Shown: positions 14,539 through 24,200 of the stretch, piece after piece
Position numbering within the stretch: the stretch's first letter is position 1
How the letters are laid out: the number at the start of each line of letters is the position of its first letter
NCBI GenBank assembly: GCA_016789725.1
Contig: JAEUQN010000071.1
Location: forward strand, 1 to 32,398
Length of the DNA stretch: 32,398 bases
From: Blastocatellia bacterium
Lineage (GTDB): Bacteria; Acidobacteriota; Blastocatellia; RBC074
Reading direction: 5' to 3'
The notes under the pieces: generated by a model
Told to the model about the DNA's origin: nothing
Databases searched by the model: none
What the model saw: only the letters and a program-made list of their open reading frames with translations
Position numbers and translations under genes: made by a program

Positions 14539-14943
14539 ATGCAAGAGTCCGAAATCATTGATGAGATACGATTTCATGCTGAGATGGTGGCAGGCGATGA
14601 AGAAGAGTACACTCCTGAGTATATAGTCCACGGCATTTACTTTGGCGAAGGCGATCCTGAACAGGGCGGGCAATATTGGAACTTTACGCGGAGTCTGGAC
14701 GAAGATGATGATGGTGTTTGCACCGTAAAAGAGATTCAGGAGGTAGTTATCTATGGCGGTATTCTCAGCTTCACGTTAAGCCGCCAAAATCTTGTCTGTG
14801 AATTTGACGAAGACGCTTCCCGCTTCACAAAGACTCGCCGCCTTTTCATCACTTATGAGATTGACAATGAAACTTGGGATGCGCTTACAAAACAAGCAAG
14901 ACTTGTTTTTGAGGGTGAAAGCTACTTTCACTTAATTGCCTGA
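14539..14943 (+). CDS. Imm10-like immunity protein (orphan)
   Basis: A 134-residue soluble acidic protein. The segment DDGVCTVKEIQEVVIYGGILSF, followed by LSRQNLVCEFDEDAS and a C-terminal LTKQARLVFEG, resembles the Imm10 family of polymorphic-toxin immunity proteins (C.V.E.Q..VYGG...L....L...F). No toxin is visible next to it, so it may be a solitary immunity gene defending against neighbours' effectors, or a family member with another role. GGAGG with a 4-nt spacer precedes ATG 14539. It starts 10 nt after the TlpA-like gene and may be co-transcribed with it. It is convergent with the hydrolase gene, only 9 nt away. Confidence 0.6.
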   Translation: MQESEIIDEIRFHAEMVAGDEEEYTPEYIVHGIYFGEGDPEQGGQYWNFTRSLDEDDDGVCTVKEIQEVVIYGGILSFTLSRQNLVCEFDEDASRFTKTRRLFITYEIDNETWDALTKQARLVFEGESYFHLIA

Positions 14944-14958
14944 TTCTTTCTATCAGGC
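14938..14958. terminator. Perfect hairpin spanning both stop codons of convergent genes
   Basis: GCCTGAT (14938-14944) and ATCAGGC (14952-14958) pair perfectly around a 7-nt loop. Each arm contains the TGA of one gene: 14941-14943 on plus and 14955-14953 on minus. Position between convergent genes 9 nt apart suggests a bidirectional terminator, though the stem is short and the T content downstream is only moderate. Confidence 0.5.
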
Positions 14959-15918
14959 CGATATTCTTTCCACACCCGAAAATGTACTCGCCACTTGTCC
15001 CAACGATTTCAATTTCACCTTCCGTTCAATCAACTCCGCCACTTCCCCAATCGTCACCGGAGCCTCAGGAATCATTCCGACAAAAATGGGCCAGACATGC
15101 GGTTGTCGGTCGGCAATGTGCAAGCGGGCTTCGACGCCGTATTGTTCGGCGCGGGCAATCAATCCGACCGCATCGTCATACAAAACTTCGGTGTTGCTGA
15201 CAAAGGCGTGCAACGGCGGCAGGCCCGTCAAATCGGCGTACAGTGGTGACGCTAATGGATTAGTGGCGGCAGCACCATTGAGATAAATCCCCGCAATTGG
15301 TCGGAAGGTCTCAGCGTGAAACATCGGATCGCGCCGCGCATTCGTGACGTAAGAAACGCCTGTGGCGGCGAGGTCTGTCCAGGGCGAAAAGCAAAAGGTC
15401 AATGCCGGCAACGGCACGCCCGCATCCCGCAATGCGACTAACGTGGCAATCGTTAAGCCTCCGCCAGCAGAATCGCCGCCAATAATGATGCGATGCGGTG
15501 CGATGCCCTGTGCCAATAACCACCGATATGCTTGGGTGGCGTCTTCAATCGGTGCCGGGAAGCGATGCTCTGGCGCTAAACGATAATCCAGCGCGAAGAC
15601 GCGTGCTTTGGCTTGTTTGGATAGTTCAGCCGTGAACGGACGGTAGTTTTCCGGCGAACACGCAACATAACCGCCGCCGTGCAAATAGAAGATTACATGC
15701 GGATCATTTTCGCCTTCCCACCAAACCCATTCGCCTTTAACACCGTCTTCCTGGACCGCACGAATGCGGACATCCTTTGGCGTGAGGCGCGCGGCCAACC
15801 GTTTGTCATCCATGTGCTTGCGCGCAAATGCGACGAGCTGCTGTTCGGTTCCCGTCACGTGTCGTTTCATTTTCAGGCGAATAAATAATTGCAATATACG
15901 GCTTTGCCAACTGGGCAT
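14953..15918 (-). CDS. Alpha/beta hydrolase, HSL/acetyl-hydrolase family
   Basis: About 321 residues. The oxyanion motif HGGGYVA (HGGG at 80-83) and nucleophile motif GGDSAGGG (Ser at 150) are characteristic of the hormone-sensitive-lipase family (Abhydrolase_3). The acid is likely the Glu of NTEVLYDDA, and the base is His 274 in QPHVWPIF. Such enzymes hydrolyse short-chain esters or lactones; the substrate cannot be told. There is no signal peptide. Two tandem ATGs exist (15921 and 15918); GGAGG sits 3 nt before the first and 6 nt before the second, so I prefer 15918. It stands alone on its strand. Confidence 0.9.
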   Translation of the reverse strand: MPSWQSRILQLFIRLKMKRHVTGTEQQLVAFARKHMDDKRLAARLTPKDVRIRAVQEDGVKGEWVWWEGENDPHVIFYLHGGGYVACSPENYRPFTAELSKQAKARVFALDYRLAPEHRFPAPIEDATQAYRWLLAQGIAPHRIIIGGDSAGGGLTIATLVALRDAGVPLPALTFCFSPWTDLAATGVSYVTNARRDPMFHAETFRPIAGIYLNGAAATNPLASPLYADLTGLPPLHAFVSNTEVLYDDAVGLIARAEQYGVEARLHIADRQPHVWPIFVGMIPEAPVTIGEVAELIERKVKLKSLGQVASTFSGVERISA

Positions 15919-16247
15919 CATGCACCTCCAGAAAGATGCTGACAGCTTAGCGTAACAAGCGAATTCAAGCCAGCATCTTCATTGACGTTCTTTAATGAAA
16001 AATCCTCGGTTGAGGGCGTAACTTTTTTCACCCTGCGAGGAATAAACAATGACAACGGTTGCTGGAACAATATGAAGTCTATTCGATGTCTGGCGGTTAC
16101 GCGCTACGCTGATCGAATAAGTGAGCAAACCCTCTAAGTGACAGGCCCGCTCTATGCCTTCTGCGTTTCGTAATCGTCAGACCCACGTCAATCATACCTA
16201 TATCCGTGCCTGGAGTTGCGGCCTCCGTCACACCTACTCAAACTTCA
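15919..16247. other. Leader region ahead of the response regulator, small frames only
   Basis: This divergent gap contains GAGGAATAAACA just before an ATG at 16049, which opens a frame of only eight codons. Its TGA overlaps an ATG at 16072 that opens a 21-codon frame (16072-16137). Another 40-codon frame starts at 16154 and overlaps the regulator's start. None has recognisable similarity. They could be upstream peptides coupled to regulator translation, or chance. Confidence 0.3.
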
Positions 16248-16937
16248 ATGGAAGGAATTCATATTTTACTCATTAGTTCTTCGCCTGAAATTGCTTCGCT
16301 GACGCAGTGTTTACACGCGGATCGCTATGCGGTTGCCACGGTCGCCGATGCTTCCGTTGGCATCGTGCAGGCGCTGTCCGGCGCATACACGTTGGTCATT
16401 CTGGATTTGCCGTTGCCAACGATGAGCGGGTTGGAAGCATTGCGTCAGATTCGACAACATTCATTGGTTCCCGTGCTGATTTTGTCGGACACGTTGCACG
16501 AAACAGAACGGATTATGGCGTTGGAATTCGGCGCGGATGATTATTTGCCGAAGCCGATTGTGCTGCCTGAATTCACCGCGCGAATTCGCACGATTTTGCG
16601 GCGGGCGCACACAGGTGTCAGCGTGTTTGGCAATTTAGTGAAAGCCAACGCGCTCGAATTAAATCGCGGCACCCATCGCGTTAAGCTGCACGCCGAAGAC
16701 ATTGCCTTAACGGCTTCAGAATTTGAATTGCTCGAATTTCTGGTGAAACGTGCGGGGCAAGCCGTGTCGCGCGAAGATTTATCGCAACAGATTTTCGGAC
16801 GCCCACTCAATCCCGATGATCGCAGTATTGATGTGCATCTCAGCAATCTGCGCAAAAAACTTCACGCCAACAATGCCTCCGCCGCGTGCCAGATCAAGGC
16901 CGTGCGCGGCGTCGGTTATACCTTCATTCTGCTGTAA
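16248..16937 (+). CDS. OmpR/PhoB-type response regulator with atypical receiver
   Basis: Roughly 229 residues from ATG 16248; the frame is open to a GTG at 16206, which would add 14 residues. Neither start has a good ribosome site. The receiver has the phospho-acceptor Asp in LVILDLPLP (residue 53) and Lys in YLPKP (102), but the Mg-binding acidic pair expected after the first strand is replaced: IHILLISSSPEIAS. The C-terminal winged helix is clear (LTASEFELLEFLVKRAGQAVSREDLSQQIFG, then RSIDVHLSNLRKKL and VRGVGYTFIL). It binds DNA, but phosphorylation may be weak or absent. No kinase is nearby; a sigma factor gene follows 8 nt later. Confidence 0.9.
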   Translation: MEGIHILLISSSPEIASLTQCLHADRYAVATVADASVGIVQALSGAYTLVILDLPLPTMSGLEALRQIRQHSLVPVLILSDTLHETERIMALEFGADDYLPKPIVLPEFTARIRTILRRAHTGVSVFGNLVKANALELNRGTHRVKLHAEDIALTASEFELLEFLVKRAGQAVSREDLSQQIFGRPLNPDDRSIDVHLSNLRKKLHANNASAACQIKAVRGVGYTFILL

Positions 16938-16945
16938 TTCCTCGT

Positions 16946-17557
16946 ATGCATTATTTTACGAATTGCTCCAACAATAACGGTTCTTCCCACTGGACAGATG
17001 ACGACTTGATTGTCTTTGTTGCCCGTGGCGATGACACAGCCTTTGCGGAACTATATGCGCGCTATCAAAAGCGTGTGGCATATATCGTTCGGCGGCATTT
17101 TCAGCGCGCTGATGAGGTCGAAGAATTAGTCCAGTTGATCTTCATTGAAGTTTGGACCAGCATCCACAAATTTCGTGGCGAAAGCACGTCTGCTTTTGCT
17201 GCGTGGCTGGCGCGGCTGGCTACAAACACTTGCTATGATGAACTGCGCCGTCAACATCGCAACCGCGAAAGTGTGATGAGCCAATTCGGTGATGACGACG
17301 ATTCAGATTGGTGCGAATCTCGGCCCGCATTTTCCTGCGAACAACACATCGAACACCTCACGGTTGCGCGCGATTTACTCGACAAATTGCTTGTCAGTTT
17401 GGAGCCGCCGGACCGCCAAGTGTTTGTGATGCTCAAGGCGCAGGATCATTCGATTGCTGAAATCTCCTTGGTGACTGGCTGGTCAGAGGCAAAGATCAAA
17501 ATGCGCATTCGCCGCAGCCGTTCAATTTTGCAACGACGATCCCGCAAGTTGATTTGA
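16946..17557 (+). CDS. Sigma-70 family (ECF-like) RNA polymerase sigma factor
   Basis: A 203-residue protein with region 2 at about 15-100 (DDLIVFVARGDDTAFAELYARY, then DEVEELVQLIFIEVWTSIHKFRG and AWLARLATNTCYDELRRQHR) and region 4 at 145-200 (LEPPDRQVFVMLKAQDHSIAEISLVTGWSEAKIKMRIRRSRSILQRR). It would direct RNA polymerase to a set of promoters. The frame is open back into the regulator gene; ATG 16946, 8 nt past the regulator stop, fits domain limits although no ribosome site is clear, suggesting coupled translation. No anti-sigma factor gene adjoins it, so control may come from the regulator or from transcription. Confidence 0.9.
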   Translation: MHYFTNCSNNNGSSHWTDDDLIVFVARGDDTAFAELYARYQKRVAYIVRRHFQRADEVEELVQLIFIEVWTSIHKFRGESTSAFAAWLARLATNTCYDELRRQHRNRESVMSQFGDDDDSDWCESRPAFSCEQHIEHLTVARDLLDKLLVSLEPPDRQVFVMLKAQDHSIAEISLVTGWSEAKIKMRIRRSRSILQRRSRKLI

Positions 17558-17672
17558 TGTGAAAGCGGTTGGACCTTCGATTTTGTGTATGGCCTATTGA
17601 ACGACAGAAGGAACGACCCTCTGCGACAATGACCGATACGCAATATCGAAGGTCTAATGCGACGCACTACGC

Positions 17673-20600
17673 TCACCTGATTTGTCTGCCCGGCTCGGAT
17701 TGGCGGCGTGTGGAAGCGCCGCTGGTGCTCCGACGAACTGGCGTAATTCGCTCCGGTTCATTACTTACGACTTCCTGAAAAGCCAATGTTGCACCGCTTT
17801 GCGAAGACATTGTTGCGCCGTTTACAGAAGCTGTGATAACGATGTCCTTTTCCAGTCCGCCAATGTCTTCGGCCAGGCTGGTTGGCAACGCGATTTCAAT
17901 GCGATCCACGCCCGGAATGCCCGGCTCTGCTCCAGCATACGTGGGCGTCAATTCGATGCTATTGAATGTGACTTTGACACCGCTGGCGTAGCGCCAGCCC
18001 GTGCCTTTCAAGATCACGACACGGCGTTCGTTTTCCGCACTAATCGCACACGGCGGTGCGATTACTTCTACCGTTCCATTCGCCAAGTACAAACCACATT
18101 GCGCGGCGACTTTGCCATCACCGTCCTCCGTGACCGTGAACAAGCCGGGCGCAGCATCCTGCACCTGCGTGCGCGTGTAAAACGTCTTCCTACCATTGGT
18201 CAATTGCATCAATACATTTGAGTTGGGTTCGATGTTGATGGGCAAAATGAACTTTACTGTTTCGGGCGAGATGGAAAGAATGCGCGCGTCTGCACCTGCG
18301 ACTTTGATGCGGATGCCACCGAGTTCAAACGGCGGATTGTAGGCGGAAGCCGTCAGCGTTTGTTCCGTGAACACATCTTCTTCATCGTCGTCATTTTGAA
18401 TCAGCGCCAGCGCAATCGAACCGCGCGCGAGGGGGCCGCTTTCCTGGCTGGCAGCGTTGATGACGGACAAGTCTTCATCGAAGGTGGAAAACGAAGTGAC
18501 GACATCGTCCTGGCTGGTCAACGCTTCGGAGTTGCTGACGAGTACGACTTTCGTGTCTACATTGAGGCGATGCGCCAACTCCTCGTCGAGCGCGACGACG
18601 ATTTGATCAAGGCCGAGATGCGTTATTTCGTCGTCATCCACATAAGCTCCAGCATAATTCGGCGTAACTTCGATTTCATCTTCTTCGCCGTTTTCCAGCG
18701 TGAAGCGAAATCGCACAGCGATGTCCGCGCCAAACCGCCAGCCCGTGCCGTACATCACGATGGAATTCGTCGTGTTTTCATAACCAATCGGGCAAGGCAA
18801 AGCGGTGTACAACGTTTCCGAACCGTCATCCGAGGCCTGTGAACATTGGGCGCGCGCGATGCCTTTGCCGTTGCTATTCACAGTGTACAAGCCGGGCGAA
18901 GCGTCGCGGACGTGAACTTTTCCTTTGGCAATCACGCCGTTGTTGTTGATGGTAAATTCGGCATCATCGCCGTCCGAATTTTCTCTGTCTGCCGCAATGC
19001 CCGTCGGAAAGATGAAATTGATCTGCGTCGGCGACACCGAAATCAAGCGCGCGGCAATGCCTGAAGTCGAATCACCGACCGTAATGCTGACGCCGTTCAA
19101 TTCAAATGGATAGTTGTCCACTTCGCTGGATTCGGCATTATCGTTGGCGAGTTGCGAGCCTAACGCGGCAACGATGGAACCGCGCGCGACGCCTGTTGTA
19201 TCCAGGCTTGCCGCATTCACCGCAGCCACCGCTTGATTGGTTTCGCGCACGACCGAACGCAGCACGGCCTGAAACACCTCCGGCGTCGTATTGAAGTTCG
19301 GCGCGAGCAAATTACCATTGTTGGAAAACGAAACAATCGTGCCGTCATCACTGACAAAAGGCGCGAGCAGGATCAATCGCTGATCGCTTTCGACCGTCGA
19401 AATTTCCGTTTGTGTGACCAATGAATAGCGCGGATTCGCAGGTGTCGAAGCCACAATGTCGTAGCGATAGACTTCGCGGCTGTTGTTGAAATTGCCTGCC
19501 GTATCATTGATAACGGGCAGGTTCAATTTGGAACTGAACGTGATGAATGTGCCTGCGCCGTTAATGCCCGGAAAGTAGTTGTAGTCGCTCAAATCCTTTT
19601 TGCCGACATCCTGCGTCGTGATTTGTGTAAAGGTCTTTGTCTTCGCGTTGTAGAGAAACACATCCCGAATCTTCTCGCCAGTTTTGACGGGAGCCGTGCC
19701 GCCAGTGGATTCAAACACCAGCAGCGAGCCATCGTCGCTCAAATGTTTGGAAAAACGGCTGAGCACATTCACCGCGCCGTCTTCCGGCACTTCGGCTTGC
19801 GCGGTTGTGTTTGTGATTTGCGTGACTTGATTCATCGCATCGCCGACCTTGTACAGAAAGATTTCGCCGTTCAAATCCGTGTTGCTCACCGTGCCGCCAA
19901 AGTTGAAGCCCGACAGAAACGCGACCGTTTTGCCGTCGCCGCTGATGAATGGATTGGCGATAAACCCTTTGACCTCGAAGCCATCTATTCCTTCGTCCAC
20001 GCGCTTGTGCGTGACTTGCGTGAATTGTTTTGTGTTCACCTTGTAGACATAAATCTGTGCGATGTTGTCGTCATTTTGTGCTGAGAAGATTTGCACGCCG
20101 CGTGCTTTGAAGAAACGCCGCGTCGAAACAAACGTAATCACCGAGCCATCATAATTAATCGAAGGCGTGTTGTTGTCGAAGCTGTCTTTTGCCCCATCCG
20201 TTTCTGTCAGCCGTTGCATCGTTGCGACCGTCGCGCCGCGTGGCAGCGTGGCCAAGTACAATTCGACATTGCCATCAGGATTTTGAATATCCGTCAGCAA
20301 ACCGCTGCTCGAAGCAAAGACGATGCGCGTGCCGTCGCCGCTGATCGCAGGCACAGCATTCGTCGGCGTGAACGAAGCGGGTTCGCATCCGCCAGGGCAA
20401 TTCGTAGCTTGTAGAACCGCGCCACCGTTGCCGCCGCCTGTGCCCGCCTGACTGCCGGTGCGCGTGATCTGAATGATTTTGCGCAGGTCAGCGTCGTACA
20501 CAAAGATTTCGTTATTGCCGTCTTTGTTCTCGCCCGTGTAATCGTTGGACGATTCAAACACGATGCGCTTGCCATCATTGCTCGCGCCTCGCACGAATGC

Positions 20601-20717
20601 GCCATTGGAATTGGTTGTTTCGGTGATGGGGATGATGGCGGTTTGTTGTGCGTGCGCAGTCACCGTCAAGAGAGCCAAGGTTACGAATACCTGAAAATAT
20701 TTATGAATCTGCGGCAT
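17673..20717 (-). CDS. Exported beta-propeller protein with two TIGR03437 domains
   Basis: A 1014-residue exported protein. Signal peptide 1-24 (MPQIHKYFQVFVTLALLTVTAHA). Residues 25-490 contain TolB/PD40-like propeller repeats of the form SNDGKRIVFESSNDYTG, ISGDGTRIVFASSS, ISGDGKTVAFLSGF and VSDDGTIVSFSNNG. Two copies of the acidobacterial TIGR03437 module follow, about 497-744 (VNAASLDTTGVARGSIVAALG) and 750-990 (INAASQESGPLARGSIALAL). Each contains an ISVSPTQINF- or ISPETVKFIL-type strand, then DA(S/A)PGL(Y/F)TV and GTGWR(F/Y). Function is unknown; cell-surface binding or attachment is a fair guess. AGAGGG precedes ATG 20717; an in-frame ATG 11 codons upstream would spoil the signal peptide. 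The ending (STRRQSEPGRQIR) is basic. Confidence 0.85.
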   Translation of the reverse strand: MPQIHKYFQVFVTLALLTVTAHAQQTAIIPITETTNSNGAFVRGASNDGKRIVFESSNDYTGENKDGNNEIFVYDADLRKIIQITRTGSQAGTGGGNGGAVLQATNCPGGCEPASFTPTNAVPAISGDGTRIVFASSSGLLTDIQNPDGNVELYLATLPRGATVATMQRLTETDGAKDSFDNNTPSINYDGSVITFVSTRRFFKARGVQIFSAQNDDNIAQIYVYKVNTKQFTQVTHKRVDEGIDGFEVKGFIANPFISGDGKTVAFLSGFNFGGTVSNTDLNGEIFLYKVGDAMNQVTQITNTTAQAEVPEDGAVNVLSRFSKHLSDDGSLLVFESTGGTAPVKTGEKIRDVFLYNAKTKTFTQITTQDVGKKDLSDYNYFPGINGAGTFITFSSKLNLPVINDTAGNFNNSREVYRYDIVASTPANPRYSLVTQTEISTVESDQRLILLAPFVSDDGTIVSFSNNGNLLAPNFNTTPEVFQAVLRSVVRETNQAVAAVNAASLDTTGVARGSIVAALGSQLANDNAESSEVDNYPFELNGVSITVGDSTSGIAARLISVSPTQINFIFPTGIAADRENSDGDDAEFTINNNGVIAKGKVHVRDASPGLYTVNSNGKGIARAQCSQASDDGSETLYTALPCPIGYENTTNSIVMYGTGWRFGADIAVRFRFTLENGEEDEIEVTPNYAGAYVDDDEITHLGLDQIVVALDEELAHRLNVDTKVVLVSNSEALTSQDDVVTSFSTFDEDLSVINAASQESGPLARGSIALALIQNDDDEEDVFTEQTLTASAYNPPFELGGIRIKVAGADARILSISPETVKFILPINIEPNSNVLMQLTNGRKTFYTRTQVQDAAPGLFTVTEDGDGKVAAQCGLYLANGTVEVIAPPCAISAENERRVVILKGTGWRYASGVKVTFNSIELTPTYAGAEPGIPGVDRIEIALPTSLAEDIGGLEKDIVITASVNGATMSSQSGATLAFQEVVSNEPERITPVRRSTSGASTRRQSEPGRQIR

Positions 20718-21221
20718 GAAGTTCCCTCTGGTTATAAAGCATTCTTTCACCGCAGAAATACAGACGTACGCGGCGTCAATACAGAGAATTGGATCAACTC
20801 GCCTGTTTTGTCTGGTCAGCTTTTGTTGGCAAAGTGGGCCTCCGTAGGAGCGAAATATTTAAAGCAATGGCGCGCCCTATTATCCCAGCCCAGTAGGAGC
20901 GACATTGGCCCATTTCGCTCCTACGGAGCTAGGCTTAATTTGCTTACGATCAGCTATAAATATTTCGCTCCTACGGAGCTATTTCCCAACCACGCGCTCA
21001 AATATTCTGCGCAAGCATCTCTGCGGTGAATAGATGATTCTCACAGCTTGATAAGGCGATTCGTACGCCATTTCAGTTGGTAAGGATTTGTGAATTTATC
21101 TTTACAATTCTTAACAAACTCGCCGCCGCTTTCTCTCGCCTTTAGCAGTCAGACATCCCAAATTTCCTGCATATGCCCGAAGTGGTCGAGGTTTGTGCAG
21201 GACAGGTTAGAGAGGAAGAAC
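20718..21221. other. Divergent gap with repeat cluster, no gene
   Basis: The roughly 500-bp gap between the two divergent envelope genes contains a cluster of GTAGGAGCGA-type repeats at 20840-20980 and nothing convincing as a gene; open frames here run through the repeats. Promoters for both genes must lie here, but I cannot point to clear boxes. The last bases before 21222 supply the ribosome site GAGGAAG. Confidence 0.6.
20840..20980. repeat. Cluster of four CTCCGTAGGAGCGA-type repeats in both orientations
   Basis: Copy A (20840-20863) reads CTCCGTAGGAGCGAAATATT and is inverted relative to copy D (20957-20980). Copies B and C face each other as the perfect hairpin GTAGGAGCGA (20893-20902) / TCGCTCCTAC (20915-20924). 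CTCCGTAGGAG is itself self-complementary. The arrangement is REP-like; transcripts could fold into several alternative stems. Confidence 0.75.
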
Positions 21222-24200
21222 ATGCAGTTTTATCAATTACTCCGAGCCTTAATTTTATTAGCGATTTTCAGCCTTATTGCTTTTGCGCAAACGGAAACCG
21301 GGCAAGTCACCGGCACCGTCACGGACGCTACCGGCGCTTTGTTGGCGGGCGCGACCGTCACGGTGAAATCCGTCGAAACCGCCAGCGAACGCAAATCCGC
21401 CACCAACAGCGAAGGCATTTATACGCTGCCGAATTTGCAGCCCGGTTTCTATGAAATACGAGTTAGCTCGACCGGCTTTGCGGCGAAGACATTACGGCTG
21501 CAAGTCACCGTCGGCTCGCGCAATGTGCTGAACATTAGTTTGTCGCCCGGCCCAGCCAACGCGCCGAAGCAAGTGGAAGACAGCCCTGACGTCGTGGTCG
21601 AGCAGCTTTCGCAAGCTGTTTCGACGGTGATTTCGGAAAAGCAGATTCGAGACTTGCCGACGTTGACACGCGATCCGTATGCGCTCGTCGCATTGTCTGG
21701 CAACGTGTCGCCGGGCGATCCGACGGGGCGTGGCGTAGGCTTGGCAATCAATGGACAACGCGCAGCGAGCATCAATTTTTTGCAGGACGGCGCGGTCAAT
21801 AACAATCAATATTCGGCGCAGATCGGACAGCGCGTGCCGCTCGAATCCGTGCAGGAATTTCGGGTGATTACGGGCGGGTTGTCGTCGGAATACGGGCGCG
21901 CTTCGGGTGGTGTCGTGAACGTTGTGACGAAGTCCGGCACGAATCAATGGCACGGCACAGGCTTCGGCTTCAATCGCGTGTCGGCGTTGTCCTCGAACAG
22001 CTTCGACAACAACGCGAAAGGCTTGGACAAAGGCGTCTTCACGCGCAATCAATATGGCTATTCCATCGGCGGCCCAGCCATTGCTGAGAAGCTGTACGTC
22101 TTCAACAGCACCGAATGGACAAAGGTGCGCAGCACAACGCCTGTCATCAACATCGTGCCTTCGTCGGCGTTGATTGCAGCGTCAGCAGAGACGACGCGTG
22201 ATTATTTTGGACGTTTCGGATTGGCGAGCGATTTTCCTACGGACAACGACGACAACGCCTCGAAGCTATACACCAAATCCGAAATTGCCAATCTGTTTCC
22301 AATTATCAAAGGCGGCGCGTTCGACAAGATCAAATCCGACACGATTGTTTTTGGTCAGGTGGTGAACAATCGCCCCGGCGATTCGGGCGGCGGCGATCCG
22401 CAAAACGCGCTGCAATCCGTCGTGCGGTTGGATTACAACTTCAGTAACAAAGAAACGGTGACGTTCCGCCTCGGCACAGATCGTCAGAATTTGTTTGCAG
22501 GCACGAACAGCTTCAATCCGTACAGCGGCTTCAATACCGGCACGCAATTGCAAAATGACAACTTGTCCATTTCGTTGACGCAGGCACATTCGGCGCGATT
22601 GATTACGCAAACGCGCCTCGCGGTGAATCGTTTGAAGTATGAGCAACCGCTCGGTTCTGCGGGTTCAGTGCCGGGCTTGTATTTCTTCGGCAACACAACG
22701 CCGACGTTGGATGGATACGATTTTGCGCTACCGGGCTATTCGCAAACCGGAGCCACGGGCTTACCGTTTGGCGGGCCGCAAAACGTCTATCAAGCCTATC
22801 AGGACGGCACATTTTTATGGCGCAAACATGCGTTTCGCTTTGGCGGCTTGTACAGCTACACGCAAGACAATCGCGCGTACGGAGCGTATCAAACGTCGGT
22901 GCAGGTGCTGGGGACAAGCTTCGGGCAGGCATTGGATAACTTAGTGCGCGGCAAGCTCTACAGCTTCACAGGCGCGATTGATCCGGCTGGGAAATATCCC
23001 GGCGACACGCTGCGCTTGCCTGCCGAAGCACCGAACTTCTCGCGCAGCAATCGCTATCACGAAGCCGCCGCGTACATCAACGACGAATGGCAGGTGCGGC
23101 GCAATGTGACGCTGAACCTCGGTGTGCGCTATGAATTTTTCAGCGTGCCGCGCAATCGCAATCAAAATCTCGACAGCAATTTTACGCTTGGATCAGGCAC
23201 GAATCTCTACGAACAAATTCGCAACGGCAAGGTGGAATTGACTTCGGGCAACGCAACGAAAGGCTTTTACAAATCCGACCTGAACAACTACGCCCCGCGT
23301 GTTGGCTTTGCGTGGGATGTGTTCGGCGATGGCAAGACGAGTTTGCGTGGAGGTTATGGTGTCGCGTTCGAGCGTGTTTTTGACAACGCTTTCGCCAGCA
23401 TCATTCAAAACCCGCCGAACTACGCTGAAGTCGCATTGATCGCAGGAACTAATATTTCCGGCATTAACATCACCGACAGCAACACCGGGCCGTTCGATGA
23501 AACGGGTACGCTGAAAATTCCGCAATCCAACCTCACCGCGATTGATGCGAATTTGAAAACGGCGTATGCGCGGTTCTGGAATCTATCGCTGCAACGCGAA
23601 GTCGCCCGCAATATTGTTTTCTCGATTGATTACTCTGCTTCCGAAGGTAAAGACCTTTACGCCGTTTCCAACTTTAATCGCATTGGTTCAGGCAATGTCT
23701 ATCTCAAAGATGCCTGCACCACAGGCAATTGCACTGCGCGGCTGAACACGCAATACGCCGACATCAATATGCTGACGAATCAGGGCAATTCGACCTATCA
23801 AGGCCTTACCGTTGGTGTGGACAGCCGCAACTTCCTGACGCGCGGTTTGCTTTTCAATGCGCGCTACACGTGGGCAACGGCGAAGGACAATCTCAGCTCG
23901 ACGTTGAGCGAAGGCACGAACAACTTCAATCTCGGCTTTCTTGATCCCTTCAATCCTGACCTCGACAAAGGCTACGCCGATTACGACATCCGCCATCGTC
24001 TGGTCGTCAGCGGCGTGTGGGACATTCCGTACAAACCGAACTTTGCGCCAACGACGCTCACCGGTTACGCCTATAAACATTTGCTCAGCGGTTTGAGCTT
24101 GTCGGGCATTTTCAGCGCACAAACCGGCACGCCGTTCAGCGTGTACGATTGCACAAAGTCGGTGAACAACGTGTGTATGCGCGCAGTCGGCACAACAGCA

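Noticed and set aside
17572..17654. GACCTTCGAT / ATCGAAGGTC inverted repeat between convergent genes as a terminator
   Set aside because: The arms are only 10 bp with a loop of over 60 nt and no T-tract; it may be chance.
20643..21029. A 128-codon plus-strand frame
   Set aside because: It crosses the repeat cluster and the 5' end of the minus-strand propeller gene and has no protein-like features.
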